The notes beneath the pieces are model-generated. The model was not told the DNA's origin, made no database searches, and worked only from the letters and a program-made list of their open reading frames with translations. The translations under genes and the position numbers were made by a program. A stretch of 64,000 bases of DNA from assembly GCF_003003285.1 (NCBI RefSeq), contig NZ_PVTP01000002.1, forward strand, positions 124,001 to 188,000, given 5' to 3'. Numbering within the stretch: position 1 is the stretch's first letter; the number at the start of each line of letters is the position of its first letter. The stretch comes from Yoonia maritima (GTDB lineage: Bacteria > Pseudomonadota > Alphaproteobacteria > Rhodobacterales > Rhodobacteraceae). This document shows positions 52,390-61,300 of the stretch, piece by piece.

Positions 52390-54243
52390 ATGCACGCTTA
52401 CCGCAGCCACACCTGTGCCGATCTGACAGCCGCCAATGTTGGCGAAACCGTCCGCCTTTCTGGCTGGGTCAATCGGGTGCGCGATCACGGTGGCATCCTG
52501 TTTATCGACCTGCGCGACCACTATGGCATTACGCAGGTTCTTTGCGATCCTGACTCGGCTGCTTTTGCTGATGTTGAAAAGGTGCGCTCTGAATGGTGTA
52601 TCCGCATTGATGGCGAAGTGAAGGCACGTGACCCTGAACTGGTGAACCCCAAATTGCCAACTGGCGAAGTCGAAGTATTCGTGCGCGGCATCGAAGTGCT
52701 GGGCGCATCCAAAGAATTGCCGCTGATGGTGTTTGGCGATCAGGAATACCCTGAAGAAACACGTCTGAAGTACCGCTATTTGGACCTGCGCCGCGAGGCG
52801 ATGCAGGACAACATGAAGCTGCGTTCTGATGTGGTTGCATCTATGCGCCGTCGCATGTGGGATGGCGGTTTCCGCGAATACCAGACGCCGATCATCACAG
52901 CCTCCAGCCCTGAAGGTGCGCGCGATTTCCTTGTGCCGTCACGTTTGCACCCGGGCAAATTCTATGCGCTGCCACAGGCCCCTCAGCAGTTCAAACAGCT
53001 GATTATGGTGTCAGGCTATGACAAATACTTCCAAATCGCGCCTTGTTTCCGCGACGAAGACCCGCGCGCTGACCGTTCGCCAACCGATTTCTACCAACTT
53101 GATTTGGAGATGTCGTTTGTTGAGCAGCAGGATGTGTTTGACACGATCCAGCCTGTGCTGACCGGTATCTTTGAGGAATTCGGCAAAGGCCGCAAAGTTG
53201 ATCAGACGTGGGAACAGATTTCCTACCGTGATGCGGCGCTTTGGTATGGGTCGGACAAGCCTGACCTGCGGAACCCGATCAAGATGCAGGTTGTGTCTGA
53301 ACATTTTGCGGGTTCTGGTTTTGCGATCTTTGCGAAACTGCTTGAGCAAGAAGGTACGGAAGTACGCGCCATTCCTGCGCCAAAAGGTGGATCGCGCAAA
53401 TTCTGTGACCGCATGAACGTGTTCGCGCAAAAAGAAGGTCTGCCTGGTATGGGCTATATCTTCTGGCGTGAGAAAACCGCTGATGCTGTGGCCCAAGAGC
53501 TGGGCATCACTGTCAAAGAAGCGCAAGCCAAGCTGAAATCAGGCGAAGTCGAGGGTGGCATGGAAGCCGCTGGACCACTGGCGAAAAACATCGGACCAGA
53601 GCGCACTGAAGCGATCCGTCAGCAGCTGGGTCTTGGTCTTGGTGATGCTGCGTTCTTCCTTGGCGGGAAGCCAAAGGCGTTTGAAGGCGTTGCTGGTAAA
53701 GCCCGTAACGTGATCGGCGAAGAGCTGGGCCTGACGGATATGAACCGCTTTGCCTTTGCTTGGATCGTGGATTTCCCGATTTACGAGCAGGACGAAGAAA
53801 CTGGTAAGATCGACTTTGAACACAACCCATTCTCAATGCCGCAAGGCGGGATGGAAGCGCTTCAGGGTGATCCGTTGAAGGTGCTTGGCTACCAGTATGA
53901 TCTGGCCTGTAACGGTTATGAGCTGGTATCCGGTGCGATCCGGAACCACCGTCCAGAAATCATGTTCAAAGCCTTTGAAATTGCTGGTTACGGCGAAGAC
54001 GAAGTGAACAAGCGCTTTGGTGGCATGGTCAACGCGTTCCAGTACGGTGCCCCGCCCCACGGTGGTTGTGCTGCTGGGATCGACCGTATTGTAATGTTGC
54101 TGGCCGATGCGTCCAACATCCGCGAAGTCATCATGTTCCCAATGAACCAGCGCGCTGAAGATCTGATGATGGATGCGCCGTCTGAGCCAATGAACGAACA
54201 GCTGCGTGAACTGCACCTACGCACGATCCCAGCTGAAAGCTAA
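52390..54243 (+). CDS. aspS: Aspartyl-tRNA synthetase
   Basis: The 617-residue class IIb synthetase has an N-terminal OB-fold anticodon domain ([19 protein letters not shown]), class II motif 2 ([19 protein letters not shown]), the bacterial GAD insert domain in the middle and motif 3 near the end ([19 protein letters not shown]). The length is typical of the bacterial type. Such enzymes in alphaproteobacteria often also charge tRNA-Asn, which needs GatCAB; that is not visible here. A perfect terminator follows. Confidence 0.97.
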   Translation: MHAYRSHTCADLTAANVGETVRLSGWVNRVRDHGGILFIDLRDHYGITQVLCDPDSAAFADVEKVRSEWCIRIDGEVKARDPELVNPKLPTGEVEVFVRGIEVLGASKELPLMVFGDQEYPEETRLKYRYLDLRREAMQDNMKLRSDVVASMRRRMWDGGFREYQTPIITASSPEGARDFLVPSRLHPGKFYALPQAPQQFKQLIMVSGYDKYFQIAPCFRDEDPRADRSPTDFYQLDLEMSFVEQQDVFDTIQPVLTGIFEEFGKGRKVDQTWEQISYRDAALWYGSDKPDLRNPIKMQVVSEHFAGSGFAIFAKLLEQEGTEVRAIPAPKGGSRKFCDRMNVFAQKEGLPGMGYIFWREKTADAVAQELGITVKEAQAKLKSGEVEGGMEAAGPLAKNIGPERTEAIRQQLGLGLGDAAFFLGGKPKAFEGVAGKARNVIGEELGLTDMNRFAFAWIVDFPIYEQDEETGKIDFEHNPFSMPQGGMEALQGDPLKVLGYQYDLACNGYELVSGAIRNHRPEIMFKAFEIAGYGEDEVNKRFGGMVNAFQYGAPPHGGCAAGIDRIVMLLADASNIREVIMFPMNQRAEDLMMDAPSEPMNEQLRELHLRTIPAES

Positions 54244-54250
54244 TACATTG

Positions 54251-54278
54251 GGCCGCCCCTGTTTGGGGCGGCCTTTTT
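54251..54278 (+). terminator. Intrinsic terminator of aspS
   Basis: GGCCGCCCC and GGGGCGGCC form a 9-bp perfect stem with loop TGTTT, followed by TTTTTG. It starts 7 bp after the stop codon and touches the convergent response-regulator gene. Confidence 0.93.
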
Positions 54279-54279
54279 G

Positions 54280-54987
54280 TTAGAGCGGTCCACCCGCTGC
54301 GATACGTTTTTCGACCATATCCGATAGTGCGTTCACGCCCGGCGTAAGATCGTCGCCCGTCGATTTGAGGGCTGCGAGGTCTTCCACAGCTTTTCCCAAT
54401 GCATCATCCTGAGCGCTGCGCGCAACGCCATCCAAGAACTGGGTGACGTAACTGATGTTTTTGCTGTTTGGCGCAGTATTCAGGAATTCCGAAATATGGT
54501 GCAGGTCATCGCGGTAGGCGACCAAATCGGGGTTTATCATTTCATCGGTAATTATACGCGGGCCGGGCGGTTGTTTGTCGGCGGGTAGGTGGCGCAGGAT
54601 CGCGGCCTGAAACGCGGCTAGATTTGCGATTGGTTTAGGGATGAACCCATCTGCGCCAGCGGCCAACACCTGTTCTTCGATATCAGTATCGCCGCTAATG
54701 CCGATGATGACTTCGATCCGTGGTGACGCTTGCGAAAGCATTTCGATTAAATCTAGACCTGATCCATCAGGAAGGCCGACGTCAATCATCACCACCGATG
54801 GCCGGTATATCGCCAGATGGCGGCGTGCATTTTCAAGGCTATCGGCGCGACGTATCCGTGCGCCAGACCGCTGACATAGCAGGCGCAAAGCCTCGCAGGC
54901 GAAACGGCTATCTTCGACGACAAGTACGGTAAGCCCAAGCAATGGACGACGCGCGGTCGGCGCTGGTGTGAGCAATAATTCGTCCAT
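54280..54987 (-). CDS. Receiver-domain protein with unknown C-terminal part
   Basis: The 235-residue protein starts MDELLLTPAPTAR after GAGGAGA. The receiver domain (about residues 18-135) has the acidic pocket E25-D26, phospho-acceptor D69 in VVMIDVGLPDGSG and Lys118 in GFIPKPI. The last 90 residues are helical and polar, without a DNA-binding or enzyme motif I know. No histidine kinase is near, so the partner is unknown. A longer upstream frame is rejected for lack of a ribosome site. Confidence 0.88.
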   Translation of the reverse strand: MDELLLTPAPTARRPLLGLTVLVVEDSRFACEALRLLCQRSGARIRRADSLENARRHLAIYRPSVVMIDVGLPDGSGLDLIEMLSQASPRIEVIIGISGDTDIEEQVLAAGADGFIPKPIANLAAFQAAILRHLPADKQPPGPRIITDEMINPDLVAYRDDLHHISEFLNTAPNSKNISYVTQFLDGVARSAQDDALGKAVEDLAALKSTGDDLTPGVNALSDMVEKRIAAGGPL

Positions 54988-55117
54988 CGCGATTCTCCTC
55001 TTTGGATATGACTTGTCGTAATCAAAGCAGGACAAGGTGAACGGGACGTTAATTCGGAAACCGCATTGCACTCGGGGCGGGCTTTCGCGATATTGCGCAA
55101 AACTGGGAGAATATGAA

Positions 55118-55522
55118 ATGATCGGTCGTCTTAACCATGTCGCAATCGCAGTGCCGGACCTAGAAGCGGCAAGCGCACAATACCGCACCATGCTGGGTGC
55201 TGATGTAGGTGCCCCACAGGATGAGCCGGATCACGGCGTGACCGTCGTATTCATCAATCTGCCCAATACAAAGATCGAATTGCTGTACCCGCTTGGTGAT
55301 GATTCCCCGATTAACGGGTTTTTGGAAAAGAACCCGTCGGGTGGGATTCATCACGTCTGCTATGAGGTTGACGATATTCTGGCCGCGCGTGACCACCTAA
55401 AGGCCGAAGGTGCGCGTGTGCTGGGCAATGGAGAGCCCAAGATCGGCGCACATGGTAAACCGGTGCTGTTCCTGCATCCCAAGGACTTTAACGGCTGTTT
55501 GGTCGAACTAGAGCAGGTCTAG
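55118..55522 (+). CDS. mce: Methylmalonyl-CoA epimerase
   Basis: The 134-residue VOC-fold enzyme has MIGRLNHVAIAVPDLEAAS with the metal histidine, EPDHGVTVVFINLPNTKIELLYPLG in short form (NTKIELL), HHVCYEVDDI and FLHPKDFNGCLVELEQ with the last ligand glutamate. It interconverts methylmalonyl-CoA isomers in propionyl-CoA metabolism and, in this group, the ethylmalonyl-CoA route. A GGGAGA site lies before the ATG. The DUF1467 gene follows after 90 bp. Confidence 0.95.
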   Translation: MIGRLNHVAIAVPDLEAASAQYRTMLGADVGAPQDEPDHGVTVVFINLPNTKIELLYPLGDDSPINGFLEKNPSGGIHHVCYEVDDILAARDHLKAEGARVLGNGEPKIGAHGKPVLFLHPKDFNGCLVELEQV

Positions 55523-55612
55523 CCCTGAGACAAATCGCGCAAGCCTAACAACAGTGCTTGCGCGACCCGCAAAGCGGCCTATGTAGCGCAGTAAGTTAGA
55601 AAAGGATCACCT

Positions 55613-55900
55613 ATGGGACCGACCTCTGCCATTGTGCTATTCGCTGTTGTTTGGGCGATGGTGTTTTTTATCGTGCTGCCTTTGCGCGTAAAGACCCAAG
55701 GCGAGGCGGGCGAGGTTGTGCCCGGTACGCATTCCTCCGCCCCAGCTGATCCGCAAATCAAACGCAAAGCAATCATCACGACCCTATGGGCGGTGCCAAT
55801 TTGGGCCGTGATTGCAGGAACAATCCTATCTGGCGCGATTTCTGTACGCGACATGGATTGGTTTAACCGGATGGCGACGCCCGATCTGAACGCAGACTGA
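55613..55900 (+). CDS. DUF1467 family membrane protein
   Basis: The 95-residue protein has two membrane helices (about residues 5-25 and 55-77). Between them lies the conserved stretch RVKTQGEAGEVVPGTHSSAP, exactly the DUF1467 signature. The gene next to methylmalonyl-CoA epimerase is the usual place for this family in alphaproteobacteria. The function is unknown. Its 3' end overlaps the convergent CysZ-like gene by 38 bp. Confidence 0.92.
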   Translation: MGPTSAIVLFAVVWAMVFFIVLPLRVKTQGEAGEVVPGTHSSAPADPQIKRKAIITTLWAVPIWAVIAGTILSGAISVRDMDWFNRMATPDLNAD

Positions 55901-56576
55901 TCGCGTGATAGAGGTGCGTGAATGTTGCGGCACCTAGGATCGGAATAAACAAGTTCACGAGCGGTAAAGACAGCGGTAGCGCCATTAGGCATCCAGCCGC
56001 CCAAATCGTGCCTTGGTGCTGTTTTGCCAGTGCTTTGGCACCCTCGCGCCCTTCACGGCGCATCGCGGCAAGCTGAAAATATTCCCGGCCTAACAGATAG
56101 CCGTTCATCCCATAAAAGATGAATACGGCTGCGAAGGGTAGGATGAGGTACAGCATAAAGGCTGCGATGTTCGCGCCGATCAATATTCCCAAGAAACCAA
56201 CCGTATCGCGCAGCCCTTCGAAAAAGCCGATTGCAGGTGTTGGGGGCAGGGCAGGGAAGTGTTTCGCCTCAACTGCGTCAGCGACTTCGTCCAAGAACAA
56301 CGATGTAATCGCGGAAGCAACAGGGATCATGAGGAATACCGAGAGCAAGAGCATCAGCAAAAGCGAACCCCAGCCTAGTAGGTCGCCAAACCACGTGATT
56401 TCCCCGACGACGGGAAGTGTGATTGGCTCTGACGCGAGCCAATCGATCAATCCAAGTAAACCCCAATAGCAGGCGACCAACAGTCCGATGGTCACGCCAA
56501 TGCCGCGCCAAAGGACCGACTGAAACCGGCTGTCAGGCAGCTGTGCGATCGCCTTAATAAAGGACGTGAAGATCAT
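55863..56576 (-). CDS. EI24/CysZ-like membrane protein
   Basis: The 237-residue protein has four to five long hydrophobic segments. It shows the EI24 pattern with SITSLFLDEVADAVEAKHFP in the middle (ASAITSLFLDEVADAVE) and FYGMNGYLLGREYFQLAAMR later. CysZ moves sulfate into the cell; the EI24 family is wider, so the substrate is open. Its start overlaps the nitroreductase stop by 4 bp, so the two are coupled. Confidence 0.85.
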   Translation of the reverse strand: MIFTSFIKAIAQLPDSRFQSVLWRGIGVTIGLLVACYWGLLGLIDWLASEPITLPVVGEITWFGDLLGWGSLLLMLLLSVFLMIPVASAITSLFLDEVADAVEAKHFPALPPTPAIGFFEGLRDTVGFLGILIGANIAAFMLYLILPFAAVFIFYGMNGYLLGREYFQLAAMRREGREGAKALAKQHQGTIWAAGCLMALPLSLPLVNLFIPILGAATFTHLYHAISLRSDRASPSG

Positions 56577-57151
56577 GCATTAACCCATGTTGTGATTGCG
56601 GGCAGATCAGGGCGTGGGCGTTCTGGTGGCGTATTCGTTTCGGTGCCAAGGTGGATGAAGCCAGCGACGACTTCGTGATCGGCGAGGCCAAGGCCATCGC
56701 GAATAAAGTCGCGGTCGTGGCTTGCCCAGCCAGATAGCCAATTCGCACCCCAGCCAGCCGCCAGCCCTGCGTTCACAAGCGCCAAACAGACCGCGCCCGC
56801 AGAATAAACCTGTTCGATTTCAGGCACTTTTTCAGAAGCAACAGGGGACGAGATGACGGCAATCGCCAAATCGGCCGTTGCGAACTGAGCATGGCTTTTG
56901 GCGATCTTATCAGGATCAATACCAAGCGCCGCACCGCGTTCTTCGACCAGCCCAGCAAGCCGTGTCAGAGCCGCTTTTTCCAGTACGATGAAACGCCAAG
57001 GTTCTAGCTTTCCATGATCCGGTGTGCGCGCTGCTGCGGTCAGCAGCGTTTCAATCGTCGCGCGGTCAGGCACCGGCGTCGTGAGCGTCTTGGCCGGGCG
57101 CGACCGACGGGTCAAAAGAAAATCAAGGGCGGCTTGGTTCGGTGTGGGCAT
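56573..57151 (-). CDS. Nitroreductase family protein
   Basis: From MPTPNQAALDFLLTRRS the protein has 192 residues, the size of FMN-dependent nitroreductases of the YdjA/RutE type. The pattern RTPDHGKLEPWRFIVLEKAA and the later AGWGANWLSGWASHDRDF fit that group. It uses NAD(P)H to reduce nitro or unsaturated compounds; the substrate is unknown. The upstream frame with many prolines is rejected as start. It is in a run with the CysZ-like gene. Confidence 0.9.
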   Translation of the reverse strand: MPTPNQAALDFLLTRRSRPAKTLTTPVPDRATIETLLTAAARTPDHGKLEPWRFIVLEKAALTRLAGLVEERGAALGIDPDKIAKSHAQFATADLAIAVISSPVASEKVPEIEQVYSAGAVCLALVNAGLAAGWGANWLSGWASHDRDFIRDGLGLADHEVVAGFIHLGTETNTPPERPRPDLPAITTWVNA

Positions 57152-57324
57152 AATAGTTCCTGCAATATAATGGCTGACAGATATGTGCCGAAGGAGGAGC
57201 TGACAACCGGGACCGCGCCTATTCGTCGTAATTGCGTGATCGAAGTTGGGCTGCGTTGGTGTGGGGGCGGGGTTCGTTTGCGGATGCTGACAGCTTTTGT
57301 CTCGTGCGCGTGTCGTGTGATTTC

Positions 57325-58422
57325 TCACAGGCAGCTTTCCATCGTCCCAATTACGCCGTCTAGATAGGCGTCGAAACCAGTGTCGGGTTGTCGTAGTGGG
57401 AAGACTTCGGCGAAGGGGTCGGGGGCTGTGATGTTGCTGCCGGACAGTGTTTGCAGGACCGCGTGGCCGCAGAAGGGCACGTAGGTTTCCGAATAGCCGC
57501 CTTCGTGGACCATCAGTAGTTTGCCGTCACATATTTCATTCGTGAGTGTCATCACCTGTTTGGTCATTTGTGCGAATGTGTTTGCGGTGGCGAGCATGCG
57601 CCCCAGTGGGTCGTTGGCAGCGGCGTCATAGCCGCAGGCGATGATCAGCACATCGGGCGCAAAATCTCGGGTCGCGGGCAGGGCGAGCCTGTCCATCGCG
57701 GCAAGGTATCCTTTGTGCCCTGTGCCGGGCGGTAGGGGGATGTTGAGGTTGTAGCCGGTTCCTGCGCCTTTTCCGCGGTCGGCAAAGGCACCAGTGTCCA
57801 TCGGATAGTTGCGGTCTTGGTGGATCGAAACGGTAAGCACATCGTCGCGGTCATAGAACACGGCCTCGGTTCCGTTGCCGTGGTGTACGTCCCAGTCCAG
57901 CACGGCAAAGCGTTTGGCGAGCCCGGCAGTGCGGGCGGCCTCGATCGCGATGCCGATGTTGTTAAGCAAGCAGAACCCGTTCGGAAAGTCAGGCAGGCAG
58001 TGGTGCCCCGGTGGGCGCGATAGGGCGTAGGCGTTGGAAAGTTCGCCTTTGAGAACGGCTTCTAACCCGGCTTTGGCCAATCCTGCGGATAGTGCCGCGA
58101 GTTCGTACCCGCCGGGGCCAAAGGGTGTGCGGCGTCCCAGTTCCCCGCCACCAGCATCTGACAATGCTTTGAATTCATCAAGATAGTGGGCTGGGTGAAC
58201 CCGAAGTAGGTCTTCGCGCGTTGCCATTTCGGCACCGCGCATGTCGAGTTCGCGGGCTAGCCCGGTGACTTCGATCAGGTTTTTTAGGCGCCGTTTGGTT
58301 TCGGAGCTTTCAGGGAGGCCACCATCTAACGGTTGCACCAAACCGCCAACGGGCAGCATCCCTGCGTAGTTTCCGCCACTGTGCCAAAAGCTGCGTTCAT
58401 CCCAGAAGAAACCTGTTGTCAT
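57325..58422 (-). CDS. Histone-deacetylase-family amidohydrolase (class II)
   Basis: This 365-residue zinc amidohydrolase has the charge-relay and metal motifs SRPPGHHCLPDFPNGFCLLN and FAVLDWDVHHGNGTEAVFYD (D-x-D-x-H), then VSIHQDRNYP and ACGYDAAANDPLG. Bacterial relatives deacetylate polyamines or other acetylated amines; the substrate is not settled here. All metal ligands (Asp, His, Asp) are visible. It stands 174 bp from the nitroreductase start on the same strand. Confidence 0.9.
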   Translation of the reverse strand: MTTGFFWDERSFWHSGGNYAGMLPVGGLVQPLDGGLPESSETKRRLKNLIEVTGLARELDMRGAEMATREDLLRVHPAHYLDEFKALSDAGGGELGRRTPFGPGGYELAALSAGLAKAGLEAVLKGELSNAYALSRPPGHHCLPDFPNGFCLLNNIGIAIEAARTAGLAKRFAVLDWDVHHGNGTEAVFYDRDDVLTVSIHQDRNYPMDTGAFADRGKGAGTGYNLNIPLPPGTGHKGYLAAMDRLALPATRDFAPDVLIIACGYDAAANDPLGRMLATANTFAQMTKQVMTLTNEICDGKLLMVHEGGYSETYVPFCGHAVLQTLSGSNITAPDPFAEVFPLRQPDTGFDAYLDGVIGTMESCL

Positions 58423-58483
58423 TGGTGAGCCCCCTTTGTTTGGGGTACCCTCGCCGAAGCAGCGTTAGGAATGCAAGAGGCGT

Positions 58484-58726
58484 CTATGCCTCCTTTGGCT
58501 TGCGTAACTGATAGACGCCCTCTGGCAGATCAAGCGCGGCTTGCAGGTCGCGTAATTGGCTAAATGATATGGTGATTTGCATCACCTCATCGGTGCGCGG
58601 ATCAAGCTGTGTGACCGTGACGCAATCATCGAACGCGTTAACTGTAACATCCTCTAACAAGGGGGCTTTGCCCTCGTCCACGAGGGTCACAACGGTCGCG
58701 TCATATTCGTGTTCTATCGTAAACAT
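58484..58726 (-). CDS. Conserved small hypothetical protein
   Basis: This 80-residue acidic protein (MFTIEHEYDATVVTLVDEG) has a mostly beta pattern. The conserved-looking core FDDCVTVTQLDPRTDEVMQI and the end LPEGVYQLR recall a small protein common in Rhodobacterales, but no function is known to me. It ends 61 bp from the HDAC-type gene on the same strand and may share its transcript. No signal or membrane segment is visible. Confidence 0.7.
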   Translation of the reverse strand: MFTIEHEYDATVVTLVDEGKAPLLEDVTVNAFDDCVTVTQLDPRTDEVMQITISFSQLRDLQAALDLPEGVYQLRKPKEA

Positions 58727-58823
58727 GATTTCAGCGTAGCCCGGGGTTGCAGGTTGCGCAATCGGTACTGGCCATAGGTTGCGACCGTGTTAATGTGCAT
58801 GCTGTTAACGAGAGGAAGACCCG

Positions 58824-59534
58824 ATGCGTTTGACCCCAATTGCGCTTGTCTTAGCGATGGCCGCTTGTACGCCCGTTGTTGTGGATGAGGGGCCATCAGT
58901 GGCTTCGCTACAGCAAACGGCGAATGCGCCTAAAGTGTCGCGGGCACAAGCAATGAACAATTATCGTCGTGCTGTCGCACGTGTTGAGCCCGTCGCAGAA
59001 GCTTTGTGCCGGCAACGTGCACCTTCATTGAACTGTGATTTTCGGATCGTTGTTGATGATCGAAACGGTGATATGGTGAACGCCTATCAGACGCTTGATA
59101 ATAATGGCCGCCCGATATTGGGGTTCACGACCGGGTTGATCGCAGAGGCACGCAACGAAGACGAAATCGCCTTTGTTATGGCGCATGAGACCGCACACCA
59201 TATTGCAGGTCACATTGCGCGACAGCGGCAGAATGCGATGGTTGGGGCGGCGTTGCTGGGTGGTTTGGCCGGTGCGTTAGGGACCACGAGCGCGGATGCG
59301 ATCAATAATGCGCAACAGATTGGCGCAACTGTTGGTGCGCGGACGTATTCCAAGAACTTTGAGCTAGAGGCCGACGCGCTGGGAGCGCGGATTGCGCATT
59401 CTGCCGGGTTTGATCCGCTTCGCGGCGCGCAGTTCTTTTTCCGTATTCCTGATCCGGGCGACCGGTTTTTGGGAACACACCCGGCCAATGGGGATCGGTT
59501 GAAAACCGTACAGCGGGTCGCAGCTGGCCTGTAG
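58824..59534 (+). CDS. M48-family metalloprotease lipoprotein
   Basis: The 236-residue protein has a short lipoprotein signal (MRLTPIALVLAMAACTP, Cys15). The M48 zinc motif HETAHH (HExxH, His121 to His125) and the third ligand region FELEADALGARI (E-x3-D) follow. It lacks the TPR domain of BepA, so it is the short LoiP/YcaL-like form that works in the periplasm on misfolded outer-membrane proteins; that role is by family. A terminator follows. Confidence 0.92.
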   Translation: MRLTPIALVLAMAACTPVVVDEGPSVASLQQTANAPKVSRAQAMNNYRRAVARVEPVAEALCRQRAPSLNCDFRIVVDDRNGDMVNAYQTLDNNGRPILGFTTGLIAEARNEDEIAFVMAHETAHHIAGHIARQRQNAMVGAALLGGLAGALGTTSADAINNAQQIGATVGARTYSKNFELEADALGARIAHSAGFDPLRGAQFFFRIPDPGDRFLGTHPANGDRLKTVQRVAAGL

Positions 59535-59540
59535 AAATGA

Positions 59541-59573
59541 AAAGGGTGCCGCCCAAAATTTGCGACACCCTTT
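59541..59573 (+). terminator. Terminator of the M48 lipoprotein gene
   Basis: AAAGGGTG-c-CGC pairs with GCG-a-CACCCTTT, with a small internal mismatch, and the short run TTTAATT follows. It lies 6 bp after the stop codon. Confidence 0.7.
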
Positions 59574-59668
59574 AATTACAAAACTCAAGATCACCTCAGG
59601 ACACGCGACTTAAGCTCGAAACACTGTACTTGCTATATGTACTGCAATAACGGCGGGTTGACTTGCCG

Positions 59669-60328
59669 TCAGGTCATGAATTCCATACCTCTTGCGATGT
59701 GGCCCAAACCTATTGTGATTGCGATGAAAAAACATGCGGATGCCGCAATGACAAAACCGTGCCAAATGGCGTTTGAAAACTTCATATCTTTGGCGACGTA
59801 AAAACCGACGCCACATGTGTACATCAGGCCCCCGGCTGCGATCAAAGCCATTGCTGTCCCGGGGATGATCGGCCACAGCGACCAGATCAAAAGAACGCTG
59901 AGCCATCCCATAATAAGATAAAGCGCAGGTCCAAAGCGCCCCGGTGTCTGCCAAAAGAATAGTTTGAGCACCATGCCGATCACGGCAAGTCCCCAGACAA
60001 TGGCGAGCACGAGATAGGCAAACCCGCTGCCGATCATGACGACAAGTGGCGTGTATGTACCCGCGATTTTCAGATAGATCGCGGCGTGGTCGAAACGGCG
60101 CAGGGTGGGGCGGATGCTTTCCCATGGGGTCATGTGATACATTGCAGAGGCCGTGAAGGTGGCAATCAGGGTTGTGCCGTAGATCGAAATCGCAGTGACA
60201 TGTTCATTCGAAGCGATACTCGACGCCCAGACAATCAGAACAACAGCGCCTGTCAACGCACCAATCACGCCAAGCGCATGCATAGTGCCGTCAGCGATCC
60301 GTTCTGCGCGGGAATAGGTTGGATACAT
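59669..60328 (-). CDS. Hemolysin III / PAQR family membrane protein
   Basis: The 219-residue protein has seven membrane helices. The family signatures are RIADGTMHALGVIGAL in helix 1, SAMYHMTPWE with the first histidine, RRFDHAAIYLKIAGTYTPL and the final IWHGFVIAASACFF with the zinc histidine. These proteins are related to eukaryotic adiponectin receptors and are likely zinc-dependent lipid hydrolases; the hemolysin name is historical. It is a single gene. Confidence 0.93.
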   Translation of the reverse strand: MYPTYSRAERIADGTMHALGVIGALTGAVVLIVWASSIASNEHVTAISIYGTTLIATFTASAMYHMTPWESIRPTLRRFDHAAIYLKIAGTYTPLVVMIGSGFAYLVLAIVWGLAVIGMVLKLFFWQTPGRFGPALYLIMGWLSVLLIWSLWPIIPGTAMALIAAGGLMYTCGVGFYVAKDMKFSNAIWHGFVIAASACFFIAITIGLGHIARGMEFMT

Positions 60329-60444
60329 CGTTGGCTCCTTATTGTTGCCAAGAAGGTAGGGGGCGCATAGGTTTGGTCAATTGTTCCGTCGGGTCATAGT
60401 TTAGTACCGGCTAGTAAAGAAATGATGAAACGAGGAAAGATGAT

Positions 60445-60801
60445 ATGTGGCAACAGGTTATGCGGGTGCGGCAGCGTGCGATTTGGTCTTGGGAAGGGTT
60501 TGCCCACGTCTGGAAAACCGAAGGGTCGCTGGCCCAGTGGATCGTTGCGAATATCGTGTTTGGCATTCTTGCGCTGGTGCTGCCTTTGACGGCTGGCGAA
60601 CGTGGGATGCTGCTGATGGGCGGGATTATCGTGCTGGCGGCAGAATGTATGAATACGGCGATCGAACGTATTGTCGATGATATCAGCACTGAAAAGCGCG
60701 ATGCGGCGAAGCAGGCCAAGGATTGCGGGTCTGCTGCGGTGGCTGTGACGGCCATTGGTGTGGGCGTTGCTTGGGTCTGTGTGATCGTGCGTTTGTTTTG
60801 A
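60445..60801 (+). CDS. dgkA: Diacylglycerol kinase
   Basis: This 118-residue integral membrane kinase has three helices. The catalytic signature VLAAECMNTAIERIVDDIS holds the essential glutamates and the Mg2+ ligand. An N-terminal amphipathic helix (MWQQVMRVRQRAIWSWEGF) is typical. It phosphorylates diacylglycerol at the inner membrane with ATP. GAGGAAAG lies before the ATG. Its stop overlaps the TTG start of the IMPACT-family gene, so the two are translationally coupled. Confidence 0.95.
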   Translation: MWQQVMRVRQRAIWSWEGFAHVWKTEGSLAQWIVANIVFGILALVLPLTAGERGMLLMGGIIVLAAECMNTAIERIVDDISTEKRDAAKQAKDCGSAAVAVTAIGVGVAWVCVIVRLF

Positions 60802-61145
60802 AAATCATCACGAATGTTGTCAGTGATCGCGGGTCGAAATACGCGGTGTCGGGTGGGCCTGTAGTGTCCGCTGACGAGGCGCGTGATTTCATTAAGGCGC
60901 TGTGTAAGAACAAGAAATTCGCGAAGGCCACGCATAATACTTGGGCCGTTCTGCTGCCTGACGCGCCGCTAAAGAACGACGACGGCGAAAGCGGCGCGGG
61001 CATGGTGATCTTGCGGATGTTAGAGCGCGAAGAACTGCACGGCCATATCATCGTGGTGACGCGGTGGTATGGGGGTAAGCACCTTGGCGGAGATCGGTTC
61101 CGGCATGTGCAGGACTGCGTGCGGACTTATATTGAGGCGCTTTAA
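60798..61145 (+). CDS. IMPACT/YigZ-family protein (N-terminal domain only)
   Basis: From the TTG at 60798, which overlaps the dgkA stop, the protein has 115 residues. It carries the IMPACT/UPF0029 core KYAVSGGPVVSADEARDFI, THNTWAVLLP, DDGESGAGMVILRML and VVTRWYGGKHLGGDRF. The usual C-terminal domain of YigZ is absent; this shorter form is common. In eukaryotes IMPACT affects translation control; the bacterial role is unclear. Confidence 0.85.
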   Translation: MKIITNVVSDRGSKYAVSGGPVVSADEARDFIKALCKNKKFAKATHNTWAVLLPDAPLKNDDGESGAGMVILRMLEREELHGHIIVVTRWYGGKHLGGDRFRHVQDCVRTYIEAL

Positions 61146-61218
61146 AGCTGTCGGAACTGCGTCGGATTATTGTCGGACACACGTATGGCAGTTTTGTGAG
61201 ACACAATGCGCAACAAGA

Positions 61219-61299
61219 GGGCAGCGCTTGGACCTCGGGGTGGGTGCGAAGCGCCCTCCCCATGGGGGAGGTCCGGGCGCTGCCCGGCTATGCCGGGCA
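61219..61299. repeat. GC-rich palindromic block (REP-like)
   Basis: A long outer stem pairs GGGCAGCGC (61219-61227) plus GGACCTC (61230-61236) with GAGGTCC (61268-61274) plus GCGCTGCCC (61277-61285). Inside are the hairpin GGGTGC-gaa-GCGCCC and the palindrome CCCCATGGGG. Right after it TGCCCGGC-tat-GCCGGGCA (61281-61299) is followed by TTTATT and may act as terminator. It looks like a repetitive extragenic element of Rhodobacterales. Confidence 0.6.
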
Positions 61300-61300
61300 T

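Noticed and set aside
52294-52521. Possible 75-residue minus-strand gene before aspS
   Set aside because: It overlaps the conserved start of aspS in antisense, with no family pattern.
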